A stretch of DNA of 64,000 bases from Pratylenchus scribneri (Eukaryota > Nematoda > Chromadorea > Rhabditida > Pratylenchidae): NCBI GenBank assembly GCA_030063045.1, contig JAQSEB010000059.1:2542001-2606000 (forward strand). Direction: 5' to 3'. Below the pieces are notes generated by a model. That model was not told where the DNA came from and ran no database searches. It was given only the letters and a program-made list of their open reading frames with translations. Each line of letters starts with the position of its first letter. Position 1 is the first letter of the stretch. Position numbers and translations under genes: made by a program. Below are positions 30,515 to 42,235 of this stretch, piece by piece.

Positions 30515-31838
30515 TTAAAATGCTGTGTCTTTTTGATTATTATTATTTCCACTGTTTTGATTATTTTTGGGCGATTTTTGTTGTTGATAATCTCGAAAAA
30601 ATGCAGAAGAATTATTATTTTGTGGATTATTCAGGAAAATTGCCGTTGAGGGCAAAATAATTCCATTTGATTTTTTCAGACAAAAAGTTTTGGAAAAAGC
30701 CAATCGATATTCATAACTGTATTAAATTTAATTAATTAATTTATTTATTTTTAATTTAATTCACCTAAAAATGTAGAGAATTGGTGCATATAAAAGAAGG
30801 GTTGTTTGGGTCAAATAACCCACATAACATTTTATGAACCATCTTTGCATGGAATCATAGCCAATGGCATTCAACACTTTAGTGGCAATTTGATTGCTGG
30901 ACCATCCAAAAAATTCCAACAAAAACATGGCCATAAGGGAACGAAGAAGTCTTCGAGTGTATTCATTGTCGCGACGAACGGGTGAAGACATTGCTTCAAA
31001 CAAAAATGAATAAATTGAATAATATCGGGGAAATGGGTACTGGCTGAAAATTTCCATTGCCTCAATTTGAATGAGATCAAAAGACTCAAATAGAAAAATG
31101 CGGATGTAATGGCCAAAACCATTCCAATATTACTCAGAATTTGGGGAGTGGATGTACCCGTTTCGCAAATGACCAAACTAATTTGAGAATAAAATTGAAT
31201 GGATAATTAATTAATTAATTGAACCGATCAGGTTGGCCAAATGCCTGAACAATTGATGAAATGGCCGCACCAAAACCATAGCCAAAACCAAGGCAAAATA
31301 GTACAAAAATATAAGCATTTTGTTGCCTTTGAATGGACAAATGCAAACTTCGAGACCTTTTAAAAAAATTCGATTTTTTGAGACATTTTTGATGGACCAT
31401 AATGGCAGCAAAACACTGGACAAACGATCCAAGGCAATGAGTGCGAAAAATACATATTGGCCATAATTGCCAATGATTGGAATGGATTGAATGAGGCAAC
31501 AAAGACGAACAGAAATGCCATTGGGGCCGGCAATGAGGATTGCGGCGAATTGGTTGAAAAAAGTGAGGGAATAGAGAGAAATGCAAAAAGAATTGGCAGC
31601 CAATAATAAATTGCAGGGACCATGCAAATTACTGTACAAAAAATGAATGAATAATAAAAGAATGGGGTTACCGGCTTTTGATGGTCACCAAAATGAGACT
31701 GGATGAAGTTAAAATTGTGAAAATTGCAAGCAAAAATTTAATGGAAATTAGAATTGACATTGACAAAAACAATTCGGATTGTTGCTGATCAACAATTGGA
31801 GAGGGGGAATTGGCCAATTGGGGAATTATAGAGTTCAT
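30515..31838 (-). CDS. Serpentine chemoreceptor, SRSX-like seven-TM GPCR
   Basis: Start MNSIIPQLANSPSP at 31838. TM1 is ISIKFLLAIFTILTSSSLIL. The next exon begins with SLHGPCNLLLAANSF, the SRSX signature after the first cytoplasmic loop. IGNYGQYVFFALIALDRLSS at TM3 carries the DR of the DRY-like motif. Later exons add TM4-TM7, ending with LLLYAPILYIFR and a cytoplasmic Asn/Gln/Ser-rich tail that stops at 30515 (NQKDTAF). The gene uses short introns. Family members are sensory-neuron receptors or peptide-receptor relatives; the ligand is unknown. Assignment to SRSX rather than a neighbouring class rests on the SL..CN.L.A motif and similarity to the copy at 42236. Confidence 0.8.
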
Positions 31839-32810
31839 TTTGATTATGCAAAAATGGCAAATTGGATTGTAAAAAAATGGAAAAATCAAATGTGTAGAAA
31901 ATGGAAATTAATGAAACATTTATTCATTTTCTTTTTTATATTTGTAAAATATTGCGTGAGAAATTTCAGATGGATATGAAAATGAAGAAATTATTGGGGA
32001 AATCTAATTTAGATTCATTCAATACAAAATATTAGTAATTTCCGTCAGTAGATTGTTTCGGTTGGTTTCAAATTTGAACAAAGAAAGAAAATGTAACAAA
32101 AAAAAGGAAGGGCAAATTTCCAATTGGATTACATGCAAAAAATGGATTTCTTCGAAATGGAATTGTAGATTAGTCTCACTTTCACATTTCACTTCACTAC
32201 AAATGAAATAGGTACCATATTTTCTTTCCTTTTCCTTTCTTTTTCTCCTCATTTATAGCTGGAGGAAAATTTAGATTTATATTCTCCTCAAATACAATTT
32301 GTTCACTTTAATTTTAATTTGATTCTTTTTTAATTGTGAAAAAACCAAAAATTCGATGTGTATTACTACAAATAAAATTAATATTTGATCATTTCCGGGC
32401 TTTAAAAAATAATTTTATTCTATTTATTCGACTATAAGCAAACTATTAATGGAATTGCGCAAAAATGGACAAATGTTTGGAGTTTATTTGTTTATTTTTG
32501 CATTCGAGAATGATAGAATAGACACATTTGATGAAGGGAAAATTGCATCAGCAACTTTTGGTCCGGTCCCTGAGGGAAACGGAAAAAATGATGGACAAGG
32601 CCCATTGTATGGACAAACTGCTCCTACTCCCTTCCATCCTCAAAGAAACATTCATCGCCGCATTTCCAAATATAAATCCTTCCTTATTTGGAAAACTCCC
32701 GACAGAAGAAGGATGGCCTCCCCTCTCTTGGAATCATCATTCATTTCCATCCATTCCCCAATATTCATTTCATTTCATTTATAGCAACATTAATTAAACA
32801 GATTAATTCA
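31839..32810. other. Divergent promoter region
   Basis: Separates the minus-strand receptor (start 31838) from the plus-strand glycine-rich gene (start 32811). The segment 32540-32760 is GC-richer and has two overlapping open frames, but neither shows splice context or a recognisable product, so it may be 5' UTR or a degraded exon. Confidence 0.4.
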
Positions 32811-33903
32811 ATGTTTTCTTCCAATTTGATATGTTCAACCCTGATTGGGCTTCTCACCCTCAAAACAGCATTTGGCCAATGGGACCCATCGGGAATGGGA
32901 GGCGGAGGAATGGGAGGTGGCGGAATGGGAGGCGGCGGTGATATGGGCGGAGGAGGCGGAATGATGGGAGGAGGAGGTAAAAAATGCGAAATTAAATTTA
33001 AATAAATTGACAATTTAAAGGCATGGGCGGTGGAGATATGGGCGGAGGTGGTGGAATGATGGGCGGAGGAGGAATGGGAATGGGAGGCGGCGATATGGGC
33101 GGGGGCGGAGGGATGATGGGCGGAATGGGCGGTGGCATGGGAGGAGGCGGCGGAATGGATGGAGGAATGGGAGGCGGAGGTGGAATGGGAATGGGATACG
33201 GTAAGGGGAAAGAGAAGGGAATAATAAAAGAGGGATGGACTCATTTAAAGGAGGTGGAATGGGCGGAGGCGGAATGCCTGATGGAGGAATGGGAGGAGGT
33301 AAAATATTGGCTTTTAAGGAGAAATTATTAATTAATTATTTATTTGAAAGGTGGAGGAATGGGAATGGGCGGTGGCATGGGAGGCGGAGGCGGTGATATG
33401 GGCGGAGGGGGAATGGGAGGAGGCGGCGGAATGGACGGCGGAATGGGCGGAGGAGGCGGAATGGGAATGGGCGGAGGTGGAATGATGGGTGGCGGAGGAG
33501 ATATGGGAGGTGGGAAATGTGGATGTGGAGGGAAAATTGGCCAATGCAAATTTGACAATTTTAGGTGGTGGCGGAATGGGAATGGGCGGTGGCAGTCCAG
33601 GCGGTTTTGGCAGTAGCCTATCCAGTGGATATGGAGGCGGATATAGCTCATCGCGTAAGCATTGAAATTCACAGACAAATTTAATTAAACACAAATTGAA
33701 TGAATCCTTTTATTATATATTTTTAATTTTTAATGATAAATTCATTTATTTATTGAAATAATTCAATAATTCATTCAGCTTCAATGGGATACAATCTGAA
33801 AATGGGCGAAGGAATGCCACCAATCAACATTCCCCCATATTCGGCAGAAGAAGACCCGGATAATAAGAAAGTGAAGCCAATCATCAATCCATTGCCAAAT
33901 TAG
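32811..33903 (+). CDS. Secreted Gly/Met-rich structural-type protein
   Basis: The start MFSSNLICSTLIGLLTLKTA is a clear signal peptide, likely cleaved before QWDPSG. Most of the mature protein is GMGGGG-type repeat (GGGMMGGGGD, GMGMGGG) spread over five exons. Introns begin after the first base of a Gly codon, so exons can be exchanged without frame change. The last exon is different: MGYNLKMGEGMPP, then INIPPYSAEEDPDNKKVKPI, ending NPLPN at the TAG 33901-33903, and may act as a terminal anchoring or processing segment. Glycine-rich secreted proteins in nematodes belong to cuticle, eggshell or antimicrobial sets; which one cannot be told. An AATAAA lies at 33909. On the minus strand the same bases give a Pro/His-rich frame, which is a shadow. 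Confidence 0.85.
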
Positions 33904-33908
33904 ACAAA

Positions 33909-33914
33909 AATAAA
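33909..33914 (+). terminator. Polyadenylation signal of the glycine-rich gene
   Basis: AATAAA, five bases after the stop codon and followed by further AATAAA copies within 40 nt, in an A/T-rich 3' region. Confidence 0.55.
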
Positions 33915-34080
33915 TAAATATTTGATTAATAATAAATATATTCATATATTGTATTTAAATCAATAATTCTAATTTGCATTTTTTCACATCCACTCCTCAA
34001 ATATTTAATTAAGTAGGAATGTTTTGTTGTTTTTAAAAAATAAAATACAATTTTATTAATGAATAAATGAATTTTAAATG

Positions 34081-34978
34081 TCAATACAAAATTTTGATGT
34101 AGAATTTCTCCAAATCAGTGTCGGCTTTTTGTTTATTTGCCACCAATATTCCTTCCCTTTCTTTGTCCACCGTCACAAATTTTCCATTCTTCATTGACTG
34201 TAAATTTCCCAATTAAACGAATATTAAAATATTTAATACTTTGATTGTGTAAAATGGGCCACATTCCCTTTGATGCACTTCAATTTGGAATTTTTCCCAT
34301 CCTCTTGGCTGAGTGGCCTTTGCCACTAAAATGCCTCCATTGGCCACATCCGCCATCACCCATTTGCCATTCCATTTGGATTTTAGCCAATAAATTCCAT
34401 CATTTTCTGTTTTATGCAATTCAAATTGTCCAAATTGTTCATCGATTTCATTCGATTGGCCCGAAAGTCGTTGGCTTCGAATTGAAACGAATTTTTCATT
34501 GGCGCCGGTGAAAATGGCCACAATTGTTCCATTTTTGATTAAATTTGATTGAAGATTGCCCAATAATCCTTGGTCAGCCTTCATTTGGCCACAAGGGGCA
34601 CCCAATTTTGAAAATCCAGGGAATTGATCGCAGCAAAAATGATCACAAATGTGATTGAGAATTCGGGGCAACGGTTGTAATTGGCATCCATCATTTTGGC
34701 ATTCAACATTTTTGAATATTTGATGATGGCATTTATTCGTGCATTCAATGTGGCAAATCACATACGGATAAAGGGGAATCTGAACAAAATACGCAAAATT
34801 GGAATACATTTTATGTCGTATATTTGAAATAATCAAATTAATCCAACAATCAAATATTGATTAACATTTATTTTAAATTAAATACATTTTCTGCAATTTC
34901 AATTTCTGTCTCCGAATTTGCGAATGAAAATAATAATTGAAATAAATTTAGCAAAGCAATTGCCGAAAATTTCATCAT
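34081..34978 (-). CDS. Secreted Cys-rich protein with fascin-like beta-trefoil C-terminus
   Basis: Exon 1 starts at 34978 with a signal peptide (MMKFSAIALLNLFQLLFSFA). A GT-AG intron joins it to IPLYPYVICHIECTNKC. The N-terminal mature part is cysteine-rich (ECTNKCHHQIFKNVECQNDGC, then HICDHFCCDQFPGF). The C-terminal two-thirds show beta-trefoil repeats like fascin: ANEKFVSIRSQRL, GIYWLKSKWNGKWVMADVAN, ILVAKATQPRGWEKFQIEV, and after another intron MKNGKFVTVDKEREGILVAN, ending EKFYIKILY at 34081. Fascin repeats normally bundle actin inside cells, yet this one has a leader and many cysteines. An extracellular, carbohydrate- or matrix-binding role is more likely. This is inference from topology; the family is not identified. 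Confidence 0.75.
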
Positions 34979-35259
34979 TTGCTGAGTATTTTGAAAATAA
35001 TAAAGAATAATATGTGAGAATTGGGCAACGGATAAAAATTGTTTTCCAATAAAATGATGGAAATGGCCGCACTTTTTATTTCTCACATTCAGTTCCAAAA
35101 TTCTTCATTTGCCTTAATTGATTGATTGATTTTGATTTGTCCCTCATCAATTCCTTCAATTTTAAACCAGTTTAATATTTTTCTCGCCCACTTCCTTTTT
35201 ACAATACAATTTTAATTCATTCAATTTTCATGTGGGCATTTTTAATTTGGTTTTGGTTT

Positions 35260-36030
35260 TTACTTCCTTCCTATTCTCCGCCGTCTTCTTCTTTGTTTTC
35301 TTTTCCCTTCGTCATAAAGTGGATTCGGTGGTTTGACAATGACAAGAGGAAATGTCAAAATTGTGGTAGTGGAATTCAAATTCGATGGTTCCGGATTCAG
35401 CAATGGAGCAATTAATTCGCCCAAATTGACTCCATCATGCAAATCTCGGATTGTGATATTCCCAAATGGATCAGAGGCACTCGATTCGATGGCCATTGTG
35501 CTGTTCAGGAATGTGCTCAACGGCAATGTCAAAACAATCTCCGGGAAACTCCAACCCTCCTTCAACAATTGGGTCACCTTAAATTACTGTATTAAAAAAT
35601 GAGGAATGAATTTGCCCACCGGCATATTGCAGTTGGGTCGAAGGCAATAGCAAATGATTTCCCCTTTTTGATTGGTTACGGTGCCATTATTATTGTCTAA
35701 AATGCATCCAGGATATGTCAAATTTTTGGTGGAACATCCGTAGGATGGCTCACTGAAATGTGGACTGTACACTACAAAATAATAAATAAATATTGATTGA
35801 ATGATTTATTAATTAATTTAACTTGTATAGCATGAATTTCCATCACAATTTTCTTTGCAACTTTTTGTGGCATTTCTGGTCACATTAAAAATAAAAGGGG
35901 ATGGGGCCATTGAAGTGCACGAATTATAGCAAGACAATGAAAGAACATAATTAAATAAATTAATGATGAGAAGGAATAGAATGAATTGATGGAATTTCAA
36001 CGGCCAATTTTGTACTTTTTTGTCGGGCAT
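35260..36030 (-). CDS. Secreted nematode ET-module-like Cys-rich protein with a polybasic C-terminus
   Basis: Three exons in phase: 36030 to about 35819, about 35771 to 35624, and about 35580 to 35260. The leader contains FILFLLIINLFNYVLSL. The cysteine pattern CYNSCTSMAP, KSCKENCDGNSCYT, YGCSTKN, PGCILDN, IICYCLRPNCNMP fits the nematode ET module, a Ly6-like disulphide fold. A third exon adds a Ser/Thr/Pro-rich region with two VNLGELIAPLL-like hydrophobic patches and an unusual end, KRKQRRRRRR. ET-module proteins are secreted; some are embryonic fatal or sperm-associated in C. elegans, but no function can be assigned here. The Arg run comes from CGN/AGA codons and could be a processing or nucleic-acid-binding signal. 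Confidence 0.7.
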
Positions 36031-37582
36031 TTTTATTATTATATTATTTACAACAAAGAGAATAAATGATCATTTTGAGATTTTTTGTTCCGTGTTTTTA
36101 TTTGTTAAATAATGAAATGAATTCGAGGGAATTTGGATTGGAATATTTTTTATCAATCCAAATCCATCCTAATCTCCTTCCATTCAATTAATCCATCCCT
36201 CCCCCCCCCCCAAGTGCAATAAAAATTGATCTTTTTTAATACTATTTTAATTTATAATTTCAATTTTAATTGCTAGTAACTATATTATTATAAAATTATA
36301 CAAAAAAAAAACTAATGCAATTCTTTGGTCAAAAATCAGCAAAACCATTATTATTTTATAGGAACATTTTCATCTGATCCATTTCTTATTAGCCTTCATT
36401 TTGTCATCTTCGCTTCCTCAATAACATTTTGGTTAAAAATCGAAAATTGCTTATCGAAAAGTTTGAACGAATATCCGGGTTCTCCACTTTGCCAACCAAC
36501 TTCCACTGTCGAAATGGATAAATTACTGGGTGAAGTGTTCTGCTGGACAAACTTTTCCATTCGAATTTGCATCAATGAGAAATTTCCACTCAATTCGTAT
36601 AAACATTTACAATGCACTCATCGACCATTTGTGTACGCTGATTGAATGCAAAATCTTCTCAAATGATCGGGGAAATTCGATTTTGATGAATAAGATTTAC
36701 GTAAAATTTATTTATTTTCACCTTTTCAACAAAAAATTCTATCTGCCAATGATTTATTTAAAGTTAATTTCTAAATTCAAATAAATGGCAGTGTATTTGG
36801 CCTATATTTGTATTGCCTTTAATCCAATGCCCAGTTTGTTATTTGTTCTCATTATTAAATTTTTTAAAAAGAAATTCATTTTTTTGCTCCAAATATTGAC
36901 AATAATTCATTAATTCATTTTCATTACATATTCTTATCAATCATTTTTTAATTTAATGTTTAATCATAATCGCATTCATTCACCTCATTACTATGTATGG
37001 TTCGTTTCGTTTATTCATTCGTTTCATTCAATTTCAATCATTTGAATTTGTTAATAATTTTTGTTTGCTGTGTTTATGGTGAAATTGAATGAAAATAACA
37101 AAAACGGATATGGCCCCAAAATAGTCGAATTTCAAGGAAAAAAATGATAAAATAAATGAATAAAACATTGTAAAATGAATGAATGAATGTTCTCTTCAAT
37201 GAATTTAAGGGAGTGGGAGAGGGGGGGGGTGAAATGTGGATGCTGATAAAATTAATTTTTATTGCCCAAATTACTGCTAAGATGCTGTCATTTCATTATT
37301 GGGCCAATAAAACTCACAAATTCATATAAAATAATCTAAAACACAAAAGTGGATTAAAAAGGGCAAACAAAAATGAAGAATGAATTCCATTTTTTCAGAA
37401 ATTGATGAAATACTTTAAATTTAATAATTGGGAGAATTATTTTATTTGAAAGCAATTCCACTCAAATCAAATAAAAATTAATCTCCTCTCCATTTCAATC
37501 CCCCCTCTATTTGTTTTTTTGGATCATCCTTTTAAAAAATTGGCCAAATTGAGAAATTAATAGAAATTATAATTTAATAGGA
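36031..37582. other. Intergenic, with one possible degenerate exon
   Basis: Mostly AT-rich. Around 36390-36650 both strands have frames of protein-like composition (minus: MQIRMEKFVQQNTS and WQSGEPGYSFKLF; plus: ICINEKFPLNSYKH), but no intact splicing or family match was found. A C11 run lies at about 36197-36210 and a G9 run at about 37223-37232. Confidence 0.4.
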
Positions 37583-40500
37583 ATGAAAATGGCTGGCAAT
37601 AATAAATCGCCTACCATTTCCACAATGTTTTTCTCTACAATTTTTGCCTTTGCCCTTTTGCCCCTCCACCAACGATTCTTCTCGGCTGCAGAACCACAAA
37701 AATTTTTTTCAATGGACACAGATCAACGAATTGATTGCCTTCCAAGGTCCTCAAAATCTTTTTTGGGGGGATTTGGAACAATTTATTCAATTTTAGTCCA
37801 TATTTTGTTGAAAGCCATGAGGCAGATTGCATTAAAGTTGGATGCATTTGGGATGGATATTTTGACAAAGTTGGCCATAAAATGCCATCCATCATTAATA
37901 TTACATAATATTTAATTTAGTATAATCCAACTGTGCCTCAATGCTTTTTCCCAGTCAATCAGGGATATTCGGTGGAATCAATGAAGGATGGAAAAATTAA
38001 TTTGAAATGGCCGACGAATATTGCCCTCAAAAATGCATATTCTGAGCCAAATTTGCCCATTGAAGTGGAATCGAAGGAAATGGGCTCAGCATTGGCCATT
38101 AAAATTGGAAATAAGGAACGGTAAATTAAAACAAAATTATCATTATTTCATTTTGATTTAGTTTTGTTCCGCCTGTTCAATTGAATCGAAATGCAAAAAT
38201 TGAATCAAAAGAAAAATTGGCATTCAAACATTCCTCCAAAGGGGCATTCACATTTACGGTGGAAAGAGAATCGGATGGACTCAAAATTTGGGACACTTCA
38301 ATTGGTTAAATCCATCAAGTTTTGTACATATTTTTGGGATTGTTTAAGGTGGATTCGTATTCGGCGATAAATTCATCCAAATTGCCACATTCCTGCCAAC
38401 CGATCGAATTTACGGATTTGGTGAAAATATTCATCATACATTGAAAGTGATGGACAAAAACAATTCAATTTAAATTAATTCCCTTTGAATTATAGCATGA
38501 TTTTGGGGCCTACAAAACATGGGGAATGTTCAGCAGGGATCAGCCCGAAGATGCAATCAATCCTGGGTCCGTGAATGAATACGGTAAGGAAATGAATTGG
38601 AGTGAATTGAATTGGGGGATTTGAAGGTGTCCATCCATTTTATATGGGATTGGAGCCAAGTGGAAAGGCACACGGAGTGCTCATTTTCAATTCAAATGCC
38701 CAAGAATACATAACAGGGCCGGCGCCGCATTTGATTTATAGGTGTGTTTGAATATTTTAGAATATATTTGGAATTAACATTGAAGGACAATTGGTGGCCA
38801 ATTGGAATTGTTCTTCTTCCCTGGGCCAACCCCGGAGGAAGTTATTCGTCAGTATCAACAACTGATTGGAAGGCCATATTTGCCAGCGTATTGGTCATTC
38901 GGATTCCAAATTTGTCGTTACGGTTACAAATCATTGGAGGAAGTGAAGGGAGTTGTGAAAAGGACGCGGGAGGCCGGAATTCCCTTTGATGTGCAATATG
39001 CGGTAGAAATTAAATTAATTAATTAATTATTGATTAAATTAATTTATAAATAGGATATTGATTATATGGAACGGTACAAAGATTTTACATATGACAAAGA
39101 CAAATGGGGCGGCTTCCCTGAATATGCAAATGAATTGCATTCAATGGGAATGAAATTGATTTTGATTTTTGATCCACCGGTTCAAGTCAATTATTCGGCA
39201 TTTCAAAATGGATTGAAAATGGCAAGAAATGGGGGAAATGAATGAATGGATGAATAAATTGTAATATTTAGGGTGCTTCCTTTATTGAATGGCCCACCAA
39301 AGAAATGGTCCAAAATGAGGTAATAATTATATTACAATTTATTTATTTTATATTATTTTGCCATCTCAGCTAAATGATATGTATGCAGAAACGAAAGGCA
39401 CAAAAGTAATCAAAAAATTAAAAGGAATGAATAAATAATTGAGTTAATTTGAAGGTAATGCTTGGAGCAATGTGGCCCGACTATCATTCGGCATTCCCAG
39501 ATTGGTTGGATGAAACGGAAAAAACAACGGAATGGTGGATTCAGGAATTTGTTGATTTTCATAAACAGGTAAAAAGGCATTCCCTGATGGTAATTTTTAC
39601 ACAAATTGACAGCTTCCATTTGATGGCCTTTGGATTGACATGAATGAACCGTAAATTTGGGCAAATATTCAATTTAAAAAGGGACCATACATTTAGATCT
39701 GCTTTTGGCACAAATGAGGCTGAACCCTGGTATTGGAAGCCGGATGCATTTATTCCTGACAAACCGCACATCAAAGGATTGAGATGTCCGCTGGATTCAA
39801 AATTGGATTTTCCACCATATCAAACAATAAATGTTTATCAACACCAAAATGGAGATAAGGTACAAAAATGAATTAATTACACATTTTAATTTGATTCTTA
39901 AGCAAATTGGATTGTTCCAAAATACACTTTGTATGTTGGCAAAAACAACACGAGATAAAAACACAGGACTACATAAATATGATTTCTATGACACGGTGAG
40001 AGGCAAATAATTTATTTTAATTTGATAATTTTTTAAAGCATTCCTTATATGGTTGGTCGGAAACAGTGGCCTCTCAGAAGGCGGTTCGAAAGGCCACGGG
40101 CAACAAAAGAGGACCCGTCATTTCGCGTTCCACCTTCCCAAGTTCGGGTAAATATGGTGGACATTGGCTTGGCGACAACAAATCTACTTGGCCCGATTTG
40201 CGGTGGTCCATAATTGGCATTCAGGAATTCAACATGTTTGGCATTCCTCATGTTGGATCGGATGTTTGTGGCTTTGAATGGGACACAAACGAGGTTGGAG
40301 AATTGATTTATATCAATTTAGTTAATATTTATTATTAAAGGAGCTTTGCATTCGATGGCAACAATTGGGCGCATTTTATTCCTATTATCGGTTTTCATTT
40401 AAATTCCAATTTCAAACATAATCCCCTCGAATAGGAATCACAATAACATTGAACATATCGACCAAGAACCAACCGTATGGTCCAGTGTTGCAAAAGTCAC

Positions 40501-41645
40501 CCGAGGCAATAATCAATCAATAAATTTCAAATTAATTTTATTTATTTCAGAAGCGAATCTTTTCCGTTATCGTCATTTGCCCCATTTATATTCCCTTCAT
40601 TTTCGTGCATCAATGTTCGGTGGCACCGTCGTCCGTTCAATGTTCTTCGAATTCCCATCGGACCCAATGACACATTCGCTCAGTTTCCAATTCATGTGGG
40701 GCTCTGCCATTGTTGTAATTCCCGTCATTTCACCCGTAATTATCCTCTCAATATTTCCATTTATTTTTGTATTTCACAGAATGTTGACACCGTTCATGGC
40801 TATTTGCCCCCATCAGGTGAATGTTGGTATTCAATGAGTGTTGCCCACAATTATGGAGCACAAATGCCAACCGGTTATTCCACATTCAATGCCCCCAGGG
40901 ACACTCCATTGCCTGTTTTCCTTCGAGGTATTTAAATTTTGGGAATATTTCGCTTTTTATTTAATTTGACAGGCGGCCACATTATTCCACGCCAAGCCCC
41001 TGCCGTCACAACCACCGAAGCACGCAAAAATGCATTCCAATTGCTTGTTGGATTCAGTAATATTCACCAAAAAATGCCATTTTAAATATGAATTTTTCAC
41101 AGATTTGAAGGGCGTTGCCGACGGCGAATTATTTTGGGATGATGGGGAAACGGCATTTGATGATATTGAAAAGGACCATTTCTTTGATCATTTCCAATTC
41201 CATGCTGAAAATACAAAGGAAAAAACATTTATTCGCATTGAACGAAAACATAGCAGCAATGTATTTTAAATTAACATTATTTTATTTAATTTATTTTGAA
41301 TTTAAGCTGACTTTGCCAAGTTTGGACCAAATTGAATTGTTTGGGCATTTGGGCAAACCAAAAATGGAAAGCATCAAATTGAATGGAGTCAAAGTGGATT
41401 TAAACAAAGAAAGCAAATTTGATTCTGACAAACATTTATTGGCGATCGAGGCAAAGGGAATGATCGATTTGAATGGCCAAGGGCCATGGGAATTGAGTTG
41501 GCAAAATGGGGATGGGCCAAATGATGGCGGTGGTGGAGATGGTGCTGGAGGAAATGGAGTGAATGGGAATAATGGCATAATGATGATTGGAATGATTATT
41601 GCCTCATTTTTGATTTCTATTTTTGCTACCATTTTTAATTACTAA
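37583..41645 (+). CDS. GH31 alpha-glucosidase (acid alpha-glucosidase/maltase type), secreted and probably membrane-anchored
   Basis: About 19 short exons. The leader (MFFSTIFAFALLPLHQRFFS) is followed by a trefoil (P-type) domain, RIDCLP then ADCIKVGCIWDGYF and CFFP. The GH31 N-terminal sandwich (DRIYGFGENIHHTLK, GKAHGVLIFNSNAQ) and barrel come next: PAYWSFGFQICRYGY, DIDYMERYKDFTYD, GLWIDMNEP with the catalytic nucleophile Asp, ISRSTFPSSGKYGGHWLGDN with the acid/base Asp, VGSDVCGFEWDTNEELCIRW, QQLGAFYSYYRNHN. The C-terminal sandwich ends in a Gly/Asn-rich linker and a hydrophobic tail (IMMIGMIIASFLISIFATIF). The enzyme should hydrolyse alpha-1,4-linked glucose from maltose or glycogen-like substrates, in lysosome, gut lumen or cell surface. 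The tail could be a GPI signal or a membrane helix. The start may be 37583, 37589 or 37622. AATAAA is at 41691. Confidence 0.93.
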
Positions 41646-41690
41646 AAATATTATGAATTTATTTTCTAAATTAGTCAATCAAATTTATTG

Positions 41691-41696
41691 AATAAA
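41691..41696 (+). terminator. Polyadenylation signal of the GH31 gene
   Basis: AATAAA 46 bases after the stop codon, correct strand, AT-rich context. Confidence 0.6.
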
Positions 41697-42235
41697 ATTT
41701 TGTGCCATTTAATCATTTTAGTATACTTTTAATTATATTTTAAATTTTCAGTCTAATTTAACTAAATAAATTCATTCAAGGAATGTTCTTTTAAGCATTT
41801 TCTCATAATTCGAAGGGAATTTTATTTCAAATTTTAATGTTGATGTGAATTTTCGACTTTTTTCGTACCAAAATTCTACCATTCGAGTTTGTATCAATTA
41901 ATTTGATTTGCCAAAATTCAATTTTAATTCACAAATGCCGAATTTGCAGAAAATGGAGGAATTTAAAATTAGATTTTCCCCAATACATATATACGCAAAT
42001 TCCATTCAGCCTCAATTTTAATTTTCGCACACATAAAAAGGAGTGTAATATTAAAAAGTTGGCCAAACCCACATCCATCAAATATTTATTTTTGTTGTGA
42101 AAATCAAGTTAATTATTGTTCCTTTCCTTTGCTTGGCACACATTATTCCCCAATTTTTAACGTTTCATCCATTAATAAATTTACAATACATTTGGTCAAT
42201 TATTCTCCTTCCATTGTCATTTGCTAATATAAAAT

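Noticed and set aside
32449..32797. Two overlapping plus-strand frames before the glycine-rich gene
   Set aside because: No recognisable family, no matching splice sites; could be 5' UTR. A transcript would be needed to call it.
33332..33694. Minus-strand Pro/His-rich frames
   Set aside because: They are antisense shadows of the GGM-rich exons of the plus-strand gene, which has a signal peptide, consistent splice phases and a polyadenylation signal.
36325..36784. Frames on both strands with some protein-like stretches
   Set aside because: Neither strand gives a multi-exon model or known motif; left as a possible degenerate exon in the intergenic entry.
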